This document shows, piece by piece, positions 37,263 through 48,277 of a DNA stretch of 64,000 bases (position 1 is its first letter; the number at the start of each line of letters is the position of its first letter). The notes below the pieces were generated by a model, which was not told where the DNA came from, searched no databases, and saw only the letters and a program-made list of their open reading frames with translations. Position numbers and translations under genes: made by a program. The stretch is from Mesorhizobium sp. B2-7-2 (lineage in GTDB: Bacteria > Pseudomonadota > Alphaproteobacteria > Rhizobiales > Rhizobiaceae): contig NZ_VFTZ01000001.1 of assembly GCF_006440775.1 (NCBI RefSeq), positions 1 to 64,000 of the forward strand, written 5' to 3'.

Positions 37263-38291
37263 ATGGCTGAACTGACCACATTGGCATCGCCTCTTGATGT
37301 CGGCGGCGTGAAAATCCGTAATCGGGTTTTCCTGGCACCGATGTCGGGCATCACCGACGAGCCGTTCCGGCAGCGCGCGCACGCGCATGGCGCGGGGTTG
37401 GTCGTTTCGGAAATGGTGGCGAGCGGCGAACTGGCCAAGGGCAGGGCAGGCTGCGATCTTCGCATCCGTCATTCCGGCCTGCCGGTGCACATGGTGCAGC
37501 TTGCCGGCCGCGAGGCCGTGCACATGGCCGAGGGCGCGCGAATCGCGGCGGGCGAGGGCGCCGATATCATCGACATCAATATGGGCTGCCCAGCGAAGAA
37601 GGTGACCGGCGGCTATGCCGGCTCGGCGCTGATGCGCGACCTCGACCATGCGCTGTCGCTGATCGAGGCGGTGGTCGGCGCCGTTTCGGTGCCGGTGACC
37701 GTCAAGATGCGCCTCGGCTGGGACGAAAGCGCGCTCAACGCGCCGATGCTGGCGCGCCGCGCCGAGCAGGCCGGCGTCAGCATGGTGACCGTGCATGGCC
37801 GCACGCGCTGCCAGTTCTATCAGGGCAAGGCAGACTGGCGCGCCATCGCCCGCGTCAAGCAAGCCGTCTCGATCCCGGTGGTGGCCAATGGCGATGTCGG
37901 CTCGCCGGAAGAGGCGGCGACAATCCTCGAACAGTCCGGCGCCGACGCGGTGATGATCGGCCGCGCGCATTACGGCGCCCCCTGGGTCGCGGGCAGCATT
38001 GCGGCTGCCGCAACTGGCGCATCCGCTCAAGGCATTCCGCACACGCCGCAGGCGCTCGCCGACTATGTCGTGTCGCATTACGAGGACATGCTCTCGCTCT
38101 ACGGCATAGAAAGCGGCCTGCGCCAGGCGCGCAAGCATCTCGGCTGGTATCTCGACCGCCATGCTCCCGATGTCTCAGCCGAGCGGCGCAGAGCCATTCT
38201 CACGTCATCCGAGCCGAGTGAAGTCGTGGCCGAATTGTGCCGTGTCTTCGCCGATGGCGCGCAACCGACCAGCCTGCGGAGCGCGGCATGA
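37263..38291 (+). CDS. dusB: tRNA-dihydrouridine synthase (NifR3/DusB type)
   Basis: Flavoenzyme reducing uridines in the tRNA D-loop. The 342-residue TIM-barrel protein shows the Dus signature: [14 protein letters not shown] (about 21), [20 protein letters not shown] (about 103-122, catalytic Cys), [25 protein letters not shown] and [13 protein letters not shown] 37263 is used; the frame is open to 37143 but without homology. First gene of the classical nifR3-ntrB-ntrC operon, with its stop overlapping ntrB by four bases. Confidence 0.95.
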   Translation: MAELTTLASPLDVGGVKIRNRVFLAPMSGITDEPFRQRAHAHGAGLVVSEMVASGELAKGRAGCDLRIRHSGLPVHMVQLAGREAVHMAEGARIAAGEGADIIDINMGCPAKKVTGGYAGSALMRDLDHALSLIEAVVGAVSVPVTVKMRLGWDESALNAPMLARRAEQAGVSMVTVHGRTRCQFYQGKADWRAIARVKQAVSIPVVANGDVGSPEEAATILEQSGADAVMIGRAHYGAPWVAGSIAAAATGASAQGIPHTPQALADYVVSHYEDMLSLYGIESGLRQARKHLGWYLDRHAPDVSAERRRAILTSSEPSEVVAELCRVFADGAQPTSLRSAA

Positions 38292-39426
38292 AGGCGGACG
38301 TGCCACAGCAGCCCGATATGGCGGATGCCGCCAACATCGTGCTCAACACCATCCGCCGCCCGGTGATCATGGTCGATCCGGACGGCTTCATCACATTTGC
38401 CAACGCCGATGCCGAGGACTTCTTCCGCTCCAGCGCGAATATGCTCGCGCGCAACACGCTGTCCAAGCTGGTGCCTTTCGGCAGCCCGCTGCTGACGCTG
38501 GTCGACCAAGTGCGCGAACGCCGCGCGCCGGTCAACGAATACCGCGTCGACGTCTCGTCGCCGCGCCTCGGCATCGAAAAGATGGTCGATCTCTATGTCG
38601 CGCCGGTGCCGGAATTTCCGGGCTCGGTCGTCGTCATGTTCCAGGAACGGTCGATGGCCGACAAGATCGACCGCCAGATGACGCATCGCGGTGCGGCGCG
38701 CTCCGTCACCGGTCTTGCCGCGATGCTGGCGCATGAGATCAAGAACCCGCTCTCCGGCATCCGCGGCGCCGCCCAGTTGCTCGAGCTTTCCGCCTCCGAT
38801 GAAGATCGCGCGCTGACCCGCCTGATCACCGACGAGACCGACCGCATCGTCTCGCTGGTCGACCGCATGGAAGTGTTCTCCGACGAGCGGCCGATCGAAC
38901 GCTATCCGGTCAACATCCATGTCGTGCTCGACCATGTGAAGGCGATTGCCAAGAATGGTTTCGCAAGACGGATCAAGATCTTGGAGGAATATGATCCTTC
39001 GTTGCCTCCGGTCTTCGCCAACCGCGACCAGCTGATCCAGGTCTTCCTCAACCTGGTCAAGAATGCCGCCGAGGCGATCGGCGCCGATCCGCAAGGTGAG
39101 ATCGCGCTCTCGACGGCCTTCCGTCCAGGCATCCGCGTCTCGGTGCCCGGAACGCAGGACCGGGTCTCGTTGCCGCTGGAATTCTGCGTGCATGACAATG
39201 GTCCCGGCGTTTCCGAGGACATCCTGCCGATCCTGTTCGATCCGTTCATCACCACCAAGCCGAACGGCTCCGGACTTGGTCTTGCGCTGGTCGCCAAGAT
39301 CGTCGGCGAGCATGGCGGCATCATCGAATGCGATTCGACGCCGCGCGGGACGACATTTCGCATCCTGCTTCCAGCCTGGAAGGAGGCCGCACCAAGCGCC
39401 GGCGATGAAGCTGAAGGAGACCGCAC

Positions 39427-39430
<4 letters not shown>
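38288..39430 (+). CDS. ntrB: Nitrogen regulation sensor histidine kinase NtrB
   Basis: Cytosolic kinase that phosphorylates NtrC when nitrogen is limiting and dephosphorylates it when P-II (GlnB, left edge of this window) binds. The 380-residue protein has a PAS domain (about 20-110), the H-box [20 protein letters not shown] (about 145-164), an N-box [13 protein letters not shown], and G-boxes DNGPGVSED and [17 protein letters not shown]. No membrane segment is present. ATG 38288 overlaps the dusB stop, and its own stop overlaps ntrC by four bases. Confidence 0.96.
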
Positions 39431-40887
<1,457 letters not shown>

Positions 40888-41008
40888 CGTCACCTCGTCC
40901 CGTCGGTGAATTTTGTCTGGGAAAGATTATCTTCCCGGCCACACTTGTTGCATAATCGCCACAATGCGTTGCATACATCCGACGCGATGACCGACTCTGT
41001 ACCGCGAC

Positions 41009-43300
41009 ATGGCAGCTGAGGCTCCGACCCTGACCCAACCGCTTTTCAACCAAACCGGCACGCGTGACGGGCGACGGTTGCTGGCGTTGCCCGGCGTGGT
41101 CGCCATTGCCGGCGCGGTGATCACGGCGGCCATCTCGTTTGCGATCCTGGTCGGCGCAACGCCGATCGCGCCGACCGCCGACGCGACTTGGGCACTGATC
41201 GCGGCCAATGCCGTCTTTGTGCTGTTCCTCATCGCGTTAATCGCGCGCGAGGTGCGACGCATCGTGCTGGCGCGGCGCCACGGCAGGGCTGCCTCGCGGC
41301 TGCATGTGCGCATCGTCGCCATGTTCGCTCTGGTCGCCGCCATCCCGGCCATCATGGTTGCGATCATCGCCTCGATCACGCTCGACATCGGCCTCGACCG
41401 CTGGTTCGAAATCCGCACCAAGACGATCGTCAACTCGTCGCTGTCGATCGCTGACGCCTATGTGCAGGAGAACGCGCGCAACCTGCAGGGCACGACATTG
41501 TCGATGGCATACGATCTCGATGCCTCGCGCACGCTTTACGGTCTCGACAAGGGTGGTTTCCTCGATCTGTTGAACAAGGAAGCCGTCGGGCGCGGACTGG
41601 CGCACGCGGCCCTGATCAAGCCGGACGGCTCGTTCGTCATGAACGCCAAGACCGACGCCGATTTCCCCATGCCCGAGCCGCCCTCGGGCGCCGTCGACAC
41701 CGCGGCCGACGGCAAGCCGGTGCTGATAGAACCGCGCACCCGCAACATCATGGGCGCCATCATCAAGCTGCGCGAGATCGAAGGGCTTTATCTGTACACG
41801 ATCCGGCTGGTCGATCCCGACGTGATCAAGGCGCGGCAGATCGTCAGGGGCAACACCGACGAATACCGCAATCTGCAGGACAATCGCCGGACCTCGCAGG
41901 TCGCCTTCGCGTTGCCTTATCTGTCGCTCACGCTGATCATCACGCTCTCGGCGATCTGGACCGGCATCGCGGTCGCCGACCGGATCGTGCGGCCGATCCG
42001 CCAGCTGATCGGCGCCGCCGACGAGGTGGCGACCGGCAATCTCGACGTTGCCGTTCCAGTACGCCAGTCCGATGGCGACGTCGCCTCGCTCGGCGAGACC
42101 TTCAACAATATGATCCTGGAGCTCAAGTCGCAACGCAACGAGCTGCTCTCGGCCAAGGATCTGATCGACGAGCGCCGGCGTTTCTCCGAGGCGGTGCTTG
42201 CCGGCGTCACCGCCGGCGTCATCGGCGTCGACCCCTACGGCATCATCACCATCGTCAATCGCTCGGCCGAGACCATGCTGACGATTTCGGCGAATGCGAC
42301 GCTCGGCCAGAACCTTTCGACGGTCCTGCCGCTTGTCGGTCGCGTGTTCGAGATCGGGCGCCAGTCCGGCAAGCCGGTCTATCGCGAGCAGGTGACCTTC
42401 TTCCGCACCGGTCTGGAGCGCACCTTCAATGTCCAGGTGACGGTCGAGTCCGGCGACGACGGCGAGGAAGAGAAATCCTATGTGGTGACGGTCGACGACA
42501 TCACCGATCTCGTCCAGGCGCAGCGTTCGTCGGCCTGGGCCGATGTGGCGCGGCGCATCGCGCATGAGATCAAGAACCCGCTGACGCCGATCCAGCTTTC
42601 GGCCGAGCGCATCAGGCGCCGCTACGGCAAGGTCATCACCGAGGACCGCGAGGTCTTCGACCAGTGCACCGATACCATCATCCGCCAGGTCGAGGACATC
42701 GGCCGCATGGTCGACGAATTCTCGGCCTTCGCCCGCATGCCGAAGCCGGAGATGAAGGCGATCGACCTTCGCGAGTCGTTGCGCGAGGCGTCTTTCCTGG
42801 TCGAGGTCAGCCGCTCGGACATTGCCTTCCAGCGCGATTTCGGCAGTGAGCCGTTGAAAGGCACTTTCGACAGCCGCCTGATGGCCCAGGCCTTCGGCAA
42901 CGTCATCAAGAACGCGGCCGAGGCGATCGACGGACTTGATGCGCAGGACCGTTCGGGCGGCACAATCCGGATTCAGGCGGGACGGCAAGATGGCGCCATA
43001 CGAATCGACGTTATCGATAACGGCAAGGGGCTGCCGCGCGAGAATCGCCAAAGGCTTCTCGAGCCCTATATGACGACGCGCGAGAAGGGCACCGGGCTTG
43101 GCCTCGCTATCGTCAAAAAGATCGTGGAGGACCATGGCGGCCGTCTCGAATTGCACGACGCGCCAGCGGATTTCCATGGCGGCCGGGGCGCGATGATCTC
43201 GATCATCCTGCCCCCGGCCACGATCGTAGCCGCGCCGCCACGCGGTGAAGGTCGAAGCGAACACGAACGAGAAACTGAAAAGGTCGGTAATGGCGTCTGA
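41009..43300 (+). CDS. ntrY: Membrane sensor histidine kinase NtrY
   Basis: Membrane-bound kinase of the NtrY/NtrX system, linked to extracellular nitrate/nitrogen status and redox. The 763-residue protein has about three N-terminal membrane helices (within residues 25-125), a large periplasmic part (about 126-295), another helix (about 298-322), HAMP (about 320-375), PAS (about 390-500), the H-box [20 protein letters not shown] and ATPase boxes DNGKGLPRE and GTGLGLAIVKKI. It starts 122 bases after ntrC. Its 3' end overlaps ntrX by 11 bases. Confidence 0.95.
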   Translation: MAAEAPTLTQPLFNQTGTRDGRRLLALPGVVAIAGAVITAAISFAILVGATPIAPTADATWALIAANAVFVLFLIALIAREVRRIVLARRHGRAASRLHVRIVAMFALVAAIPAIMVAIIASITLDIGLDRWFEIRTKTIVNSSLSIADAYVQENARNLQGTTLSMAYDLDASRTLYGLDKGGFLDLLNKEAVGRGLAHAALIKPDGSFVMNAKTDADFPMPEPPSGAVDTAADGKPVLIEPRTRNIMGAIIKLREIEGLYLYTIRLVDPDVIKARQIVRGNTDEYRNLQDNRRTSQVAFALPYLSLTLIITLSAIWTGIAVADRIVRPIRQLIGAADEVATGNLDVAVPVRQSDGDVASLGETFNNMILELKSQRNELLSAKDLIDERRRFSEAVLAGVTAGVIGVDPYGIITIVNRSAETMLTISANATLGQNLSTVLPLVGRVFEIGRQSGKPVYREQVTFFRTGLERTFNVQVTVESGDDGEEEKSYVVTVDDITDLVQAQRSSAWADVARRIAHEIKNPLTPIQLSAERIRRRYGKVITEDREVFDQCTDTIIRQVEDIGRMVDEFSAFARMPKPEMKAIDLRESLREASFLVEVSRSDIAFQRDFGSEPLKGTFDSRLMAQAFGNVIKNAAEAIDGLDAQDRSGGTIRIQAGRQDGAIRIDVIDNGKGLPRENRQRLLEPYMTTREKGTGLGLAIVKKIVEDHGGRLELHDAPADFHGGRGAMISIILPPATIVAAPPRGEGRSEHERETEKVGNGV

Positions 43301-44651
43301 CATTCTCATCGTCGATGACGAGGAAGACATCCGCGAACTTGTCGCCGGTATATTGAGCGACGAGGGTCACGAAACCCGCACGGCCTATGATGCCGACAGC
43401 GCGCTTGCGTCGATTGCCGATCGCGCGCCGCGGCTGATTTTCCTCGATATCTGGCTGCAGGGCTCGCGCCTCGATGGCCTGGCGCTGCTCGACGAGATCA
43501 AGACCATGCATCCGAACATGCCGGTGGTCATGATCTCCGGCCACGGCAACATCGAAACGGCGGTGTCAGCCATCCGGCGCGGCGCGTATGATTTCATCGA
43601 GAAGCCGTTCAAGGCCGATCGCCTCATCCTGATCGCCGAGCGCGCGCTGGAGACATCCAAGCTGCGGCGCGAGGTCTCCGACCTCAAGCAGCGCAGCGGC
43701 GAGACCTTCGACCTGATCGGCATGTCGTCGGCGATGAGCCAGCTGCGGCAGACCATCGAGCGCGTCGCGCCGACCAACAGCCGCGTCATGATCATCGGCC
43801 CCTCCGGCTCAGGCAAGGAACTGACGGCGCGGGCCATCCACACGCTGTCGTCGCGCAAGTCCGGTCCGTTCGTCACGCTGAGCGCGGCCACCATCACGCC
43901 CGAGCGCATGGAGATCGAGCTGTTCGGCACCGAATCGAACGGCACCGAGCGCAAGGTCGGCGCGCTGGAGGAGGCGCATCGCGGCATCCTCTACATCGAC
44001 GAAGTCGCCGATATGCCGCGCGAAACGCAAAACAAGATCCTGCGCGTGCTGGTCGAGCAGCAATTCGAGCGGGTAGGCGGCACCAAGCGCGTCAAGGTCG
44101 ATGTCCGCATCATTTCCTCGACTTCGCAGAACCTCGAAGCGATGATCGCCGACGGCCGCTTCCGCGAGGACCTTTACCATCGCCTGGCCGTTGTACCGGT
44201 CATGGTGCCGGGGCTCGCTGAGCGGCGCGAGGACATTCCCTACCTCGTCGACAACTTCATGAAGCAGATTGCGCGCCAGGCCGGCATAAGGCCGCGCCGC
44301 ATCGGCGACGATGCGCTGGCCGTGCTGCAGGCGCACAACTGGCCGGGCAATGTTCGCCAATTGCGCAACAATGTCGAGCGGCTGATGATCCTGGCGCGCG
44401 GCGAAGAGGCCGATGCGCCGATCACCGCCGACCTTCTGCCGTCCGAGATCGGCGACGTCATGCCGCGCACGCCCAACCAGTCGGACCAGCACATCATGGC
44501 CCTGCCGCTGCGCGAGGCCCGCGAGCAATTCGAGAAGGACTACCTGATCGCCCAGATCAACCGCTTCGGCGGCAACATCTCGAAGACCGCCGAGTTCATC
44601 GGCATGGAACGATCGGCACTCCACCGCAAGCTGAAGTCGCTGGGTGTGTAG
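43290..44651 (+). CDS. ntrX: Response regulator NtrX
   Basis: Partner of NtrY. The 453-residue protein has a receiver domain (Asp53 in LIFLDIWLQG), an AAA+ domain with Walker A GPSGSGKE and Walker B GILYIDEVADM, and a Fis-type HTH (GGNISKTAEFIGMERSALHRKL). The GAFTGA loop is absent: the equivalent stretch reads ELFGTESNGTERKVGALE. It therefore should not open sigma-54 promoters and probably works on sigma-70 promoters, as described for alphaproteobacterial NtrX. ATG 43290 starts MASDILIVDDEED; an in-frame ATG at 43245 lies inside ntrY. Confidence 0.95.
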   Translation: MASDILIVDDEEDIRELVAGILSDEGHETRTAYDADSALASIADRAPRLIFLDIWLQGSRLDGLALLDEIKTMHPNMPVVMISGHGNIETAVSAIRRGAYDFIEKPFKADRLILIAERALETSKLRREVSDLKQRSGETFDLIGMSSAMSQLRQTIERVAPTNSRVMIIGPSGSGKELTARAIHTLSSRKSGPFVTLSAATITPERMEIELFGTESNGTERKVGALEEAHRGILYIDEVADMPRETQNKILRVLVEQQFERVGGTKRVKVDVRIISSTSQNLEAMIADGRFREDLYHRLAVVPVMVPGLAERREDIPYLVDNFMKQIARQAGIRPRRIGDDALAVLQAHNWPGNVRQLRNNVERLMILARGEEADAPITADLLPSEIGDVMPRTPNQSDQHIMALPLREAREQFEKDYLIAQINRFGGNISKTAEFIGMERSALHRKLKSLGV

Positions 44652-44732
44652 CGAGCGCTTGGCCCACGCGATTGTTCATTACGGCAGGGGCGGAATCGCC
44701 TAAGAAAGCCGGACATTTCCCTGAGGATGCCC

Positions 44733-45596
44733 ATGCCGCGCATTGCCTATGTCAACGGGCGCTATGTCGTCCATGCTCAAGCCAGCATCCATATCGAGGA
44801 TCGCGGCTACCAGTTCGCGGACGGCGTCTATGAGGTTTGCGAGGTGGCCCGCGGCCATATCGTCGACATGCCGCGCCATCTTGCCAGGCTCAAGCGCTCG
44901 CTGAAGGAACTGTCGATCGCCTGGCCGGTCTCGGAAGGCGTCATGCCGATGCTGTTGCGCGAGGTGGTCAATCGCAACGGCGTGGTCGACGGCCTTGTCT
45001 ATGTGCAGGTGACGCGCGGCGTCGCCAGCCGCGAGTTCGTGTTTCCGCCCGCGGGCACAAGGCCTTCCCTGGTCATAACCGCCAGGAAAGCCGATCCGGC
45101 CGCGAGCGCGAAGCGGGTGGAGACCGGTATCAAGGTCATCACCGTCCCGGAGAATCGCTGGGACCGCGTCGACATCAAGAGCACCGGCCTCTTGCCCAAT
45201 GTGCTCGCCAAGCAGAAGGCCAAGGAAGCCGGCGCCCAGGAAGCGTGGTTCGTCGACACCGACGGCAACGTCAAGGAAGGCGGCTCGTCCAACGCCTGGA
45301 TCGTCACCCGGGACGGCGTCCTCGTGACCCGGCCGGCCGAGCACGGCATCCTGCGCGGCATCACCCGCACGACGCTTTTCGATGTCGCCGCCAAGCTTGG
45401 CCTCAAGATCGAGGAACGCGGGTTTTCGGTCGCCGAAGCCAAGGCGGCAAGGGAAGCATTCATCAGTTCGGCGACCACAATCGCCATGCCGGTGGTCGAA
45501 ATCGACGGGGCGCCGATCGCAAATGGCCATCCCGGTTCCATGACACTTTCGTTGCGGCAGGCCTTTTTTCACGTTGCGGAAAAAAGTCCAGCCTGA
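44733..45596 (+). CDS. dat: D-amino-acid transaminase
   Basis: PLP class-IV aminotransferase converting D-alanine plus 2-oxoglutarate to pyruvate plus D-glutamate. The 287-residue protein starts MPRIAYVNGRYVVHAQASIH, has RGYQFADGVYEV, the PLP lysine in VDIKSTGLLPNVLAKQ and the EGGSSNAWIV signature. ATG 44733 is preferred to 44727 because GAGG (44723-44726) abuts the earlier ATG. It follows ntrX by about 80 bases and precedes hfq, a conserved alphaproteobacterial order. Confidence 0.92.
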   Translation: MPRIAYVNGRYVVHAQASIHIEDRGYQFADGVYEVCEVARGHIVDMPRHLARLKRSLKELSIAWPVSEGVMPMLLREVVNRNGVVDGLVYVQVTRGVASREFVFPPAGTRPSLVITARKADPAASAKRVETGIKVITVPENRWDRVDIKSTGLLPNVLAKQKAKEAGAQEAWFVDTDGNVKEGGSSNAWIVTRDGVLVTRPAEHGILRGITRTTLFDVAAKLGLKIEERGFSVAEAKAAREAFISSATTIAMPVVEIDGAPIANGHPGSMTLSLRQAFFHVAEKSPA

Positions 45597-45739
45597 TAAC
45601 CGCACAACTGGAAGTAACCTCAACTATCTCATTCTGCTTGCCATTGTGTCGGCAAGAGGGGGTTTGCGCGCTTGACAGGTGCCTCGTAATTTGGCGCATT
45701 GGCCCGTAAACCGAAGGGGATCGGCGAAAGACAAGAAAA

Positions 45740-45985
45740 ATGGCGGAACGATCGCAAAACCTTCAGGACCTGTTCCTGAATTCAGTTCGCAAGAGCAAAA
45801 ATCCACTTACCATCTTCCTCATCAACGGCGTGAAGCTGACCGGCGTCGTCACTTCGTTCGACAATTTTTGTGTGTTGTTGCGGCGCGACGGGCACTCCCA
45901 GCTCGTCTACAAGCACGCTATTTCCACGATCATGCCGAGCCAGCCGGTTCAGATGTTCGATGGCGAGGAAAGCCAGGGCGCCTGA
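45740..45985 (+). CDS. hfq: RNA chaperone Hfq
   Basis: Sm-like hexameric protein that pairs small RNAs with mRNAs; in rhizobia also needed for nif regulation (NrfA). The 81-residue protein has Sm1 ([20 protein letters not shown] then [19 protein letters not shown]) and the Sm2 [11 protein letters not shown] motif. The C-terminal tail is short, as in alphaproteobacteria. A CTTGAC hexamer at 45671-45676 could be the -35 of its own promoter. hflX begins on the base after its stop. Confidence 0.97.
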   Translation: MAERSQNLQDLFLNSVRKSKNPLTIFLINGVKLTGVVTSFDNFCVLLRRDGHSQLVYKHAISTIMPSQPVQMFDGEESQGA

Positions 45986-47374
45986 TTGGCACGTGATAAG
46001 GACGCGGACCGCAGCGTTCGCGGAAAACAAGGACATCAACTCGGGCCGGAATCCAAGGATCCGACCCGCGCAGTTGTCATTGTGCCGGTGCTTACCCGCC
46101 AGCCCCGCGGCGACGACGAGTCGAGCCGTCCGCGCCTGAGCCGTTCGGCAGATGCACGCCACGACGAAGCGGTCGGACTTGCCAGCGCCATCGATCTCAA
46201 CCCGGTTCACACTGCGGTGGTGACGGTTGCCGATCCGCGGCCGGCCACACTGCTCGGCAGCGGCAAGGTTGCTGAATTTGCTGAAATCGTGAAGGAGCGC
46301 AAGGCGGAGCTGGTCATCGTCGACCATCCGCTGACGCCGGTGCAGCAGCGCAATCTCGAAAAGGAACTGAATGCCAAGGTGCTCGACCGCACCGGGCTCA
46401 TCCTCGAGATATTCGGCGAACGGGCGCGCACCAAGGAAGGCACGCTGCAGGTCGAGCTTGCGCATCTCAACTACCAGAAGGGTCGTCTGGTGCGGAGCTG
46501 GACCCACCTCGAGCGGCAGCGCGGCGGCGCCGGCTTCCTCGGCGGTCCGGGCGAAACCCAGATCGAATCCGACAGGCGCATCCTGCAGGACAAGATCACC
46601 AAGCTGAAACACGAGCTGGAGACGGTTCGGCGCACGCGCGACCTGCACCGCGCCAAGCGCAAGAAGGTGCCGTTCCCGGTCGTGGCGATCGTCGGCTACA
46701 CCAATGCCGGCAAGTCGACGCTGTTCAACCGGCTGACCGGGGCCGGGGTGCTGGCCGAGGATATGCTGTTCGCGACGCTCGATCCGACGCTTCGGCGCGT
46801 GCGGCTGCCGCACGGCACGCCGGTTATCCTGTCGGACACGGTGGGCTTCATTTCCGACCTGCCGACGCATCTGGTGGCCGCCTTCCGGGCGACGCTGGAA
46901 GAAGTCGTCGAGGCGGATCTGGTGCTGCATCTGCGCGATATCTCCGATCCGGACACCGCCGCCCAGGCCGAGGACGTCGAACGCATCCTCGGCGATCTCG
47001 GCGTCGATGCCGCCGATGCGAACCGCGTGATCGAGGTCTGGAACAAGATCGACCTGCTTGACGAAGGCAATCGCGAGCGCCTGCTTGCCGAGAGCGCCAG
47101 CGGCAAGGCGCCGCCGATCGCGATATCGGCGGTCACCGGCGAAGGGATCGACGCGCTGAAAGCGCTCATCGAGACGCGCGTGTCGGGCGAGCTGGAAACG
47201 ATGACGGTGACGTTGAGCCCTGCCCAGTTGGGCCAGGTCGACTGGCTCTACCGCAACGGCGATGTCGTTTCGCGCACCGACAATGAAGACGGCAGCGTCA
47301 CGCTCTCGCTGACAGCCACGCACAGCGCCAGACAAGAGATAGAGAACCGCCTGCATCGCAAGAGCGGCAGCTAA
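45986..47374 (+). CDS. hflX: GTPase HflX
   Basis: Ribosome-associated GTPase that splits stalled or heat-damaged 70S ribosomes. The 462-residue protein has the HflX N domain with GSGKVAEFAEIVKE and FLGGPGETQIESDRR, then the G domain: G1 GYTNAGKSTLFN, G3 DTVGF and NKID. Its start is TTG 45986, directly after the hfq TGA with no gap, so translation is coupled. The first 30 residues are poorly conserved and basic, and the true start could be slightly further in. Confidence 0.94.
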   Translation: MARDKDADRSVRGKQGHQLGPESKDPTRAVVIVPVLTRQPRGDDESSRPRLSRSADARHDEAVGLASAIDLNPVHTAVVTVADPRPATLLGSGKVAEFAEIVKERKAELVIVDHPLTPVQQRNLEKELNAKVLDRTGLILEIFGERARTKEGTLQVELAHLNYQKGRLVRSWTHLERQRGGAGFLGGPGETQIESDRRILQDKITKLKHELETVRRTRDLHRAKRKKVPFPVVAIVGYTNAGKSTLFNRLTGAGVLAEDMLFATLDPTLRRVRLPHGTPVILSDTVGFISDLPTHLVAAFRATLEEVVEADLVLHLRDISDPDTAAQAEDVERILGDLGVDAADANRVIEVWNKIDLLDEGNRERLLAESASGKAPPIAISAVTGEGIDALKALIETRVSGELETMTVTLSPAQLGQVDWLYRNGDVVSRTDNEDGSVTLSLTATHSARQEIENRLHRKSGS

Positions 47375-47382
47375 CCGGCTGT

Positions 47383-48207
47383 TTATTTGGTGCTTTTGGC
47401 CTGCTGCCAGAGCGCTTCCATCTCGTCGAGCGTTGCCTTCTCCAACGACTTGCCCGAGGCCTCCAGAGCCTGCTCGACATAGTGGAATCGCGAACGGAAC
47501 TTTTCGTTGGTGCCGCTGAGCGCAGCTTCCGAATCGAGCTTGAGGTGGCGGCCGAGATTGACAACGGCAAACAGCATGTCGCCGAACTCGTCCTTGATGG
47601 GAGCCGCGTCACCGGTGGCGAGCGCCTCGCGCAATTCCCCGATCTCTTCCTCTATCTTGTCGAGGATGGGAGCTGCCTCGCTCCAGTCGAAGCCGACGCG
47701 CGCCGCCTTCTCCTGCAGCTTGAGTGCACGCGTCAGGGCAGGGAGCGCGACCGGAACGCTGTCGAGAAAGCCCTTGCCGTGATCTTCCGGATCGAGACCA
47801 CGGGCGATGCGGGCATCGCGCTTCTCGGCTTTTTCAACCGCCTTGATCTTCTCCCACATGCCCTTGGCCATGCCGGCGCTGCGCGCCCTCTCGTCGCCGA
47901 AGACGTGCGGATGGCGGCGGATCATCTTGGTGGTGATGGCCTCGACGACATCGCCGAAAGCGAACTCGCCGATCTCCTCAGCCATCTGCGCGTGATAGAC
48001 GACCTGCAGCAGCAGGTCGCCGAGCTCATCGCGCAGATCGCCGAGATCGCCGCGCGCGATCGCATCGGCCACTTCATAGGCTTCCTCGATCGTGTAGGGC
48101 GCGATGGTTGCGAAATTCTGCTCGATATCCCAAGGGCAGCCGGTCTTCGGCGCCCGCAGCGCCGCCATGATCTCGATCAGCCGGGAAATGTCCTTGGAGG
48201 GCTTCAT
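47383..48207 (-). CDS. mazG: Nucleoside triphosphate pyrophosphohydrolase MazG
   Basis: Hydrolyses NTPs and dNTPs to monophosphates, cleaning the pool and modulating the stringent response. The 274-residue protein has tandem MazG domains. The first shows CPWDIEQNFATIAPYTIEEA and ELGDLLLQVVYHAQMAEE (EExxD-type metal site); the second is around 165-250 with IEEEIGELREAL and DEFGDMLFAVVNLGRH. Convergent with hflX, separated by only eight bases. Confidence 0.95.
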   Translation of the reverse strand: MKPSKDISRLIEIMAALRAPKTGCPWDIEQNFATIAPYTIEEAYEVADAIARGDLGDLRDELGDLLLQVVYHAQMAEEIGEFAFGDVVEAITTKMIRRHPHVFGDERARSAGMAKGMWEKIKAVEKAEKRDARIARGLDPEDHGKGFLDSVPVALPALTRALKLQEKAARVGFDWSEAAPILDKIEEEIGELREALATGDAAPIKDEFGDMLFAVVNLGRHLKLDSEAALSGTNEKFRSRFHYVEQALEASGKSLEKATLDEMEALWQQAKSTK

Positions 48208-48277
48208 GAATTGACCCTATCCCGCGGCCAGCGTCCGACCAATCCTGGCCGGACACCGAAACGAGTTGTCCACAGCC

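Noticed and set aside
40962..40971. CAATGCGTTG ahead of ntrY as an NtrX site
   Set aside because: It fits the loose CAA-N3-5-TTG pattern, but such a short motif is frequent by chance.
41237..43330. 697-codon minus-strand frame across ntrY
   Set aside because: Antisense shadow of ntrY; the ntrY protein has a full, recognisable domain order.
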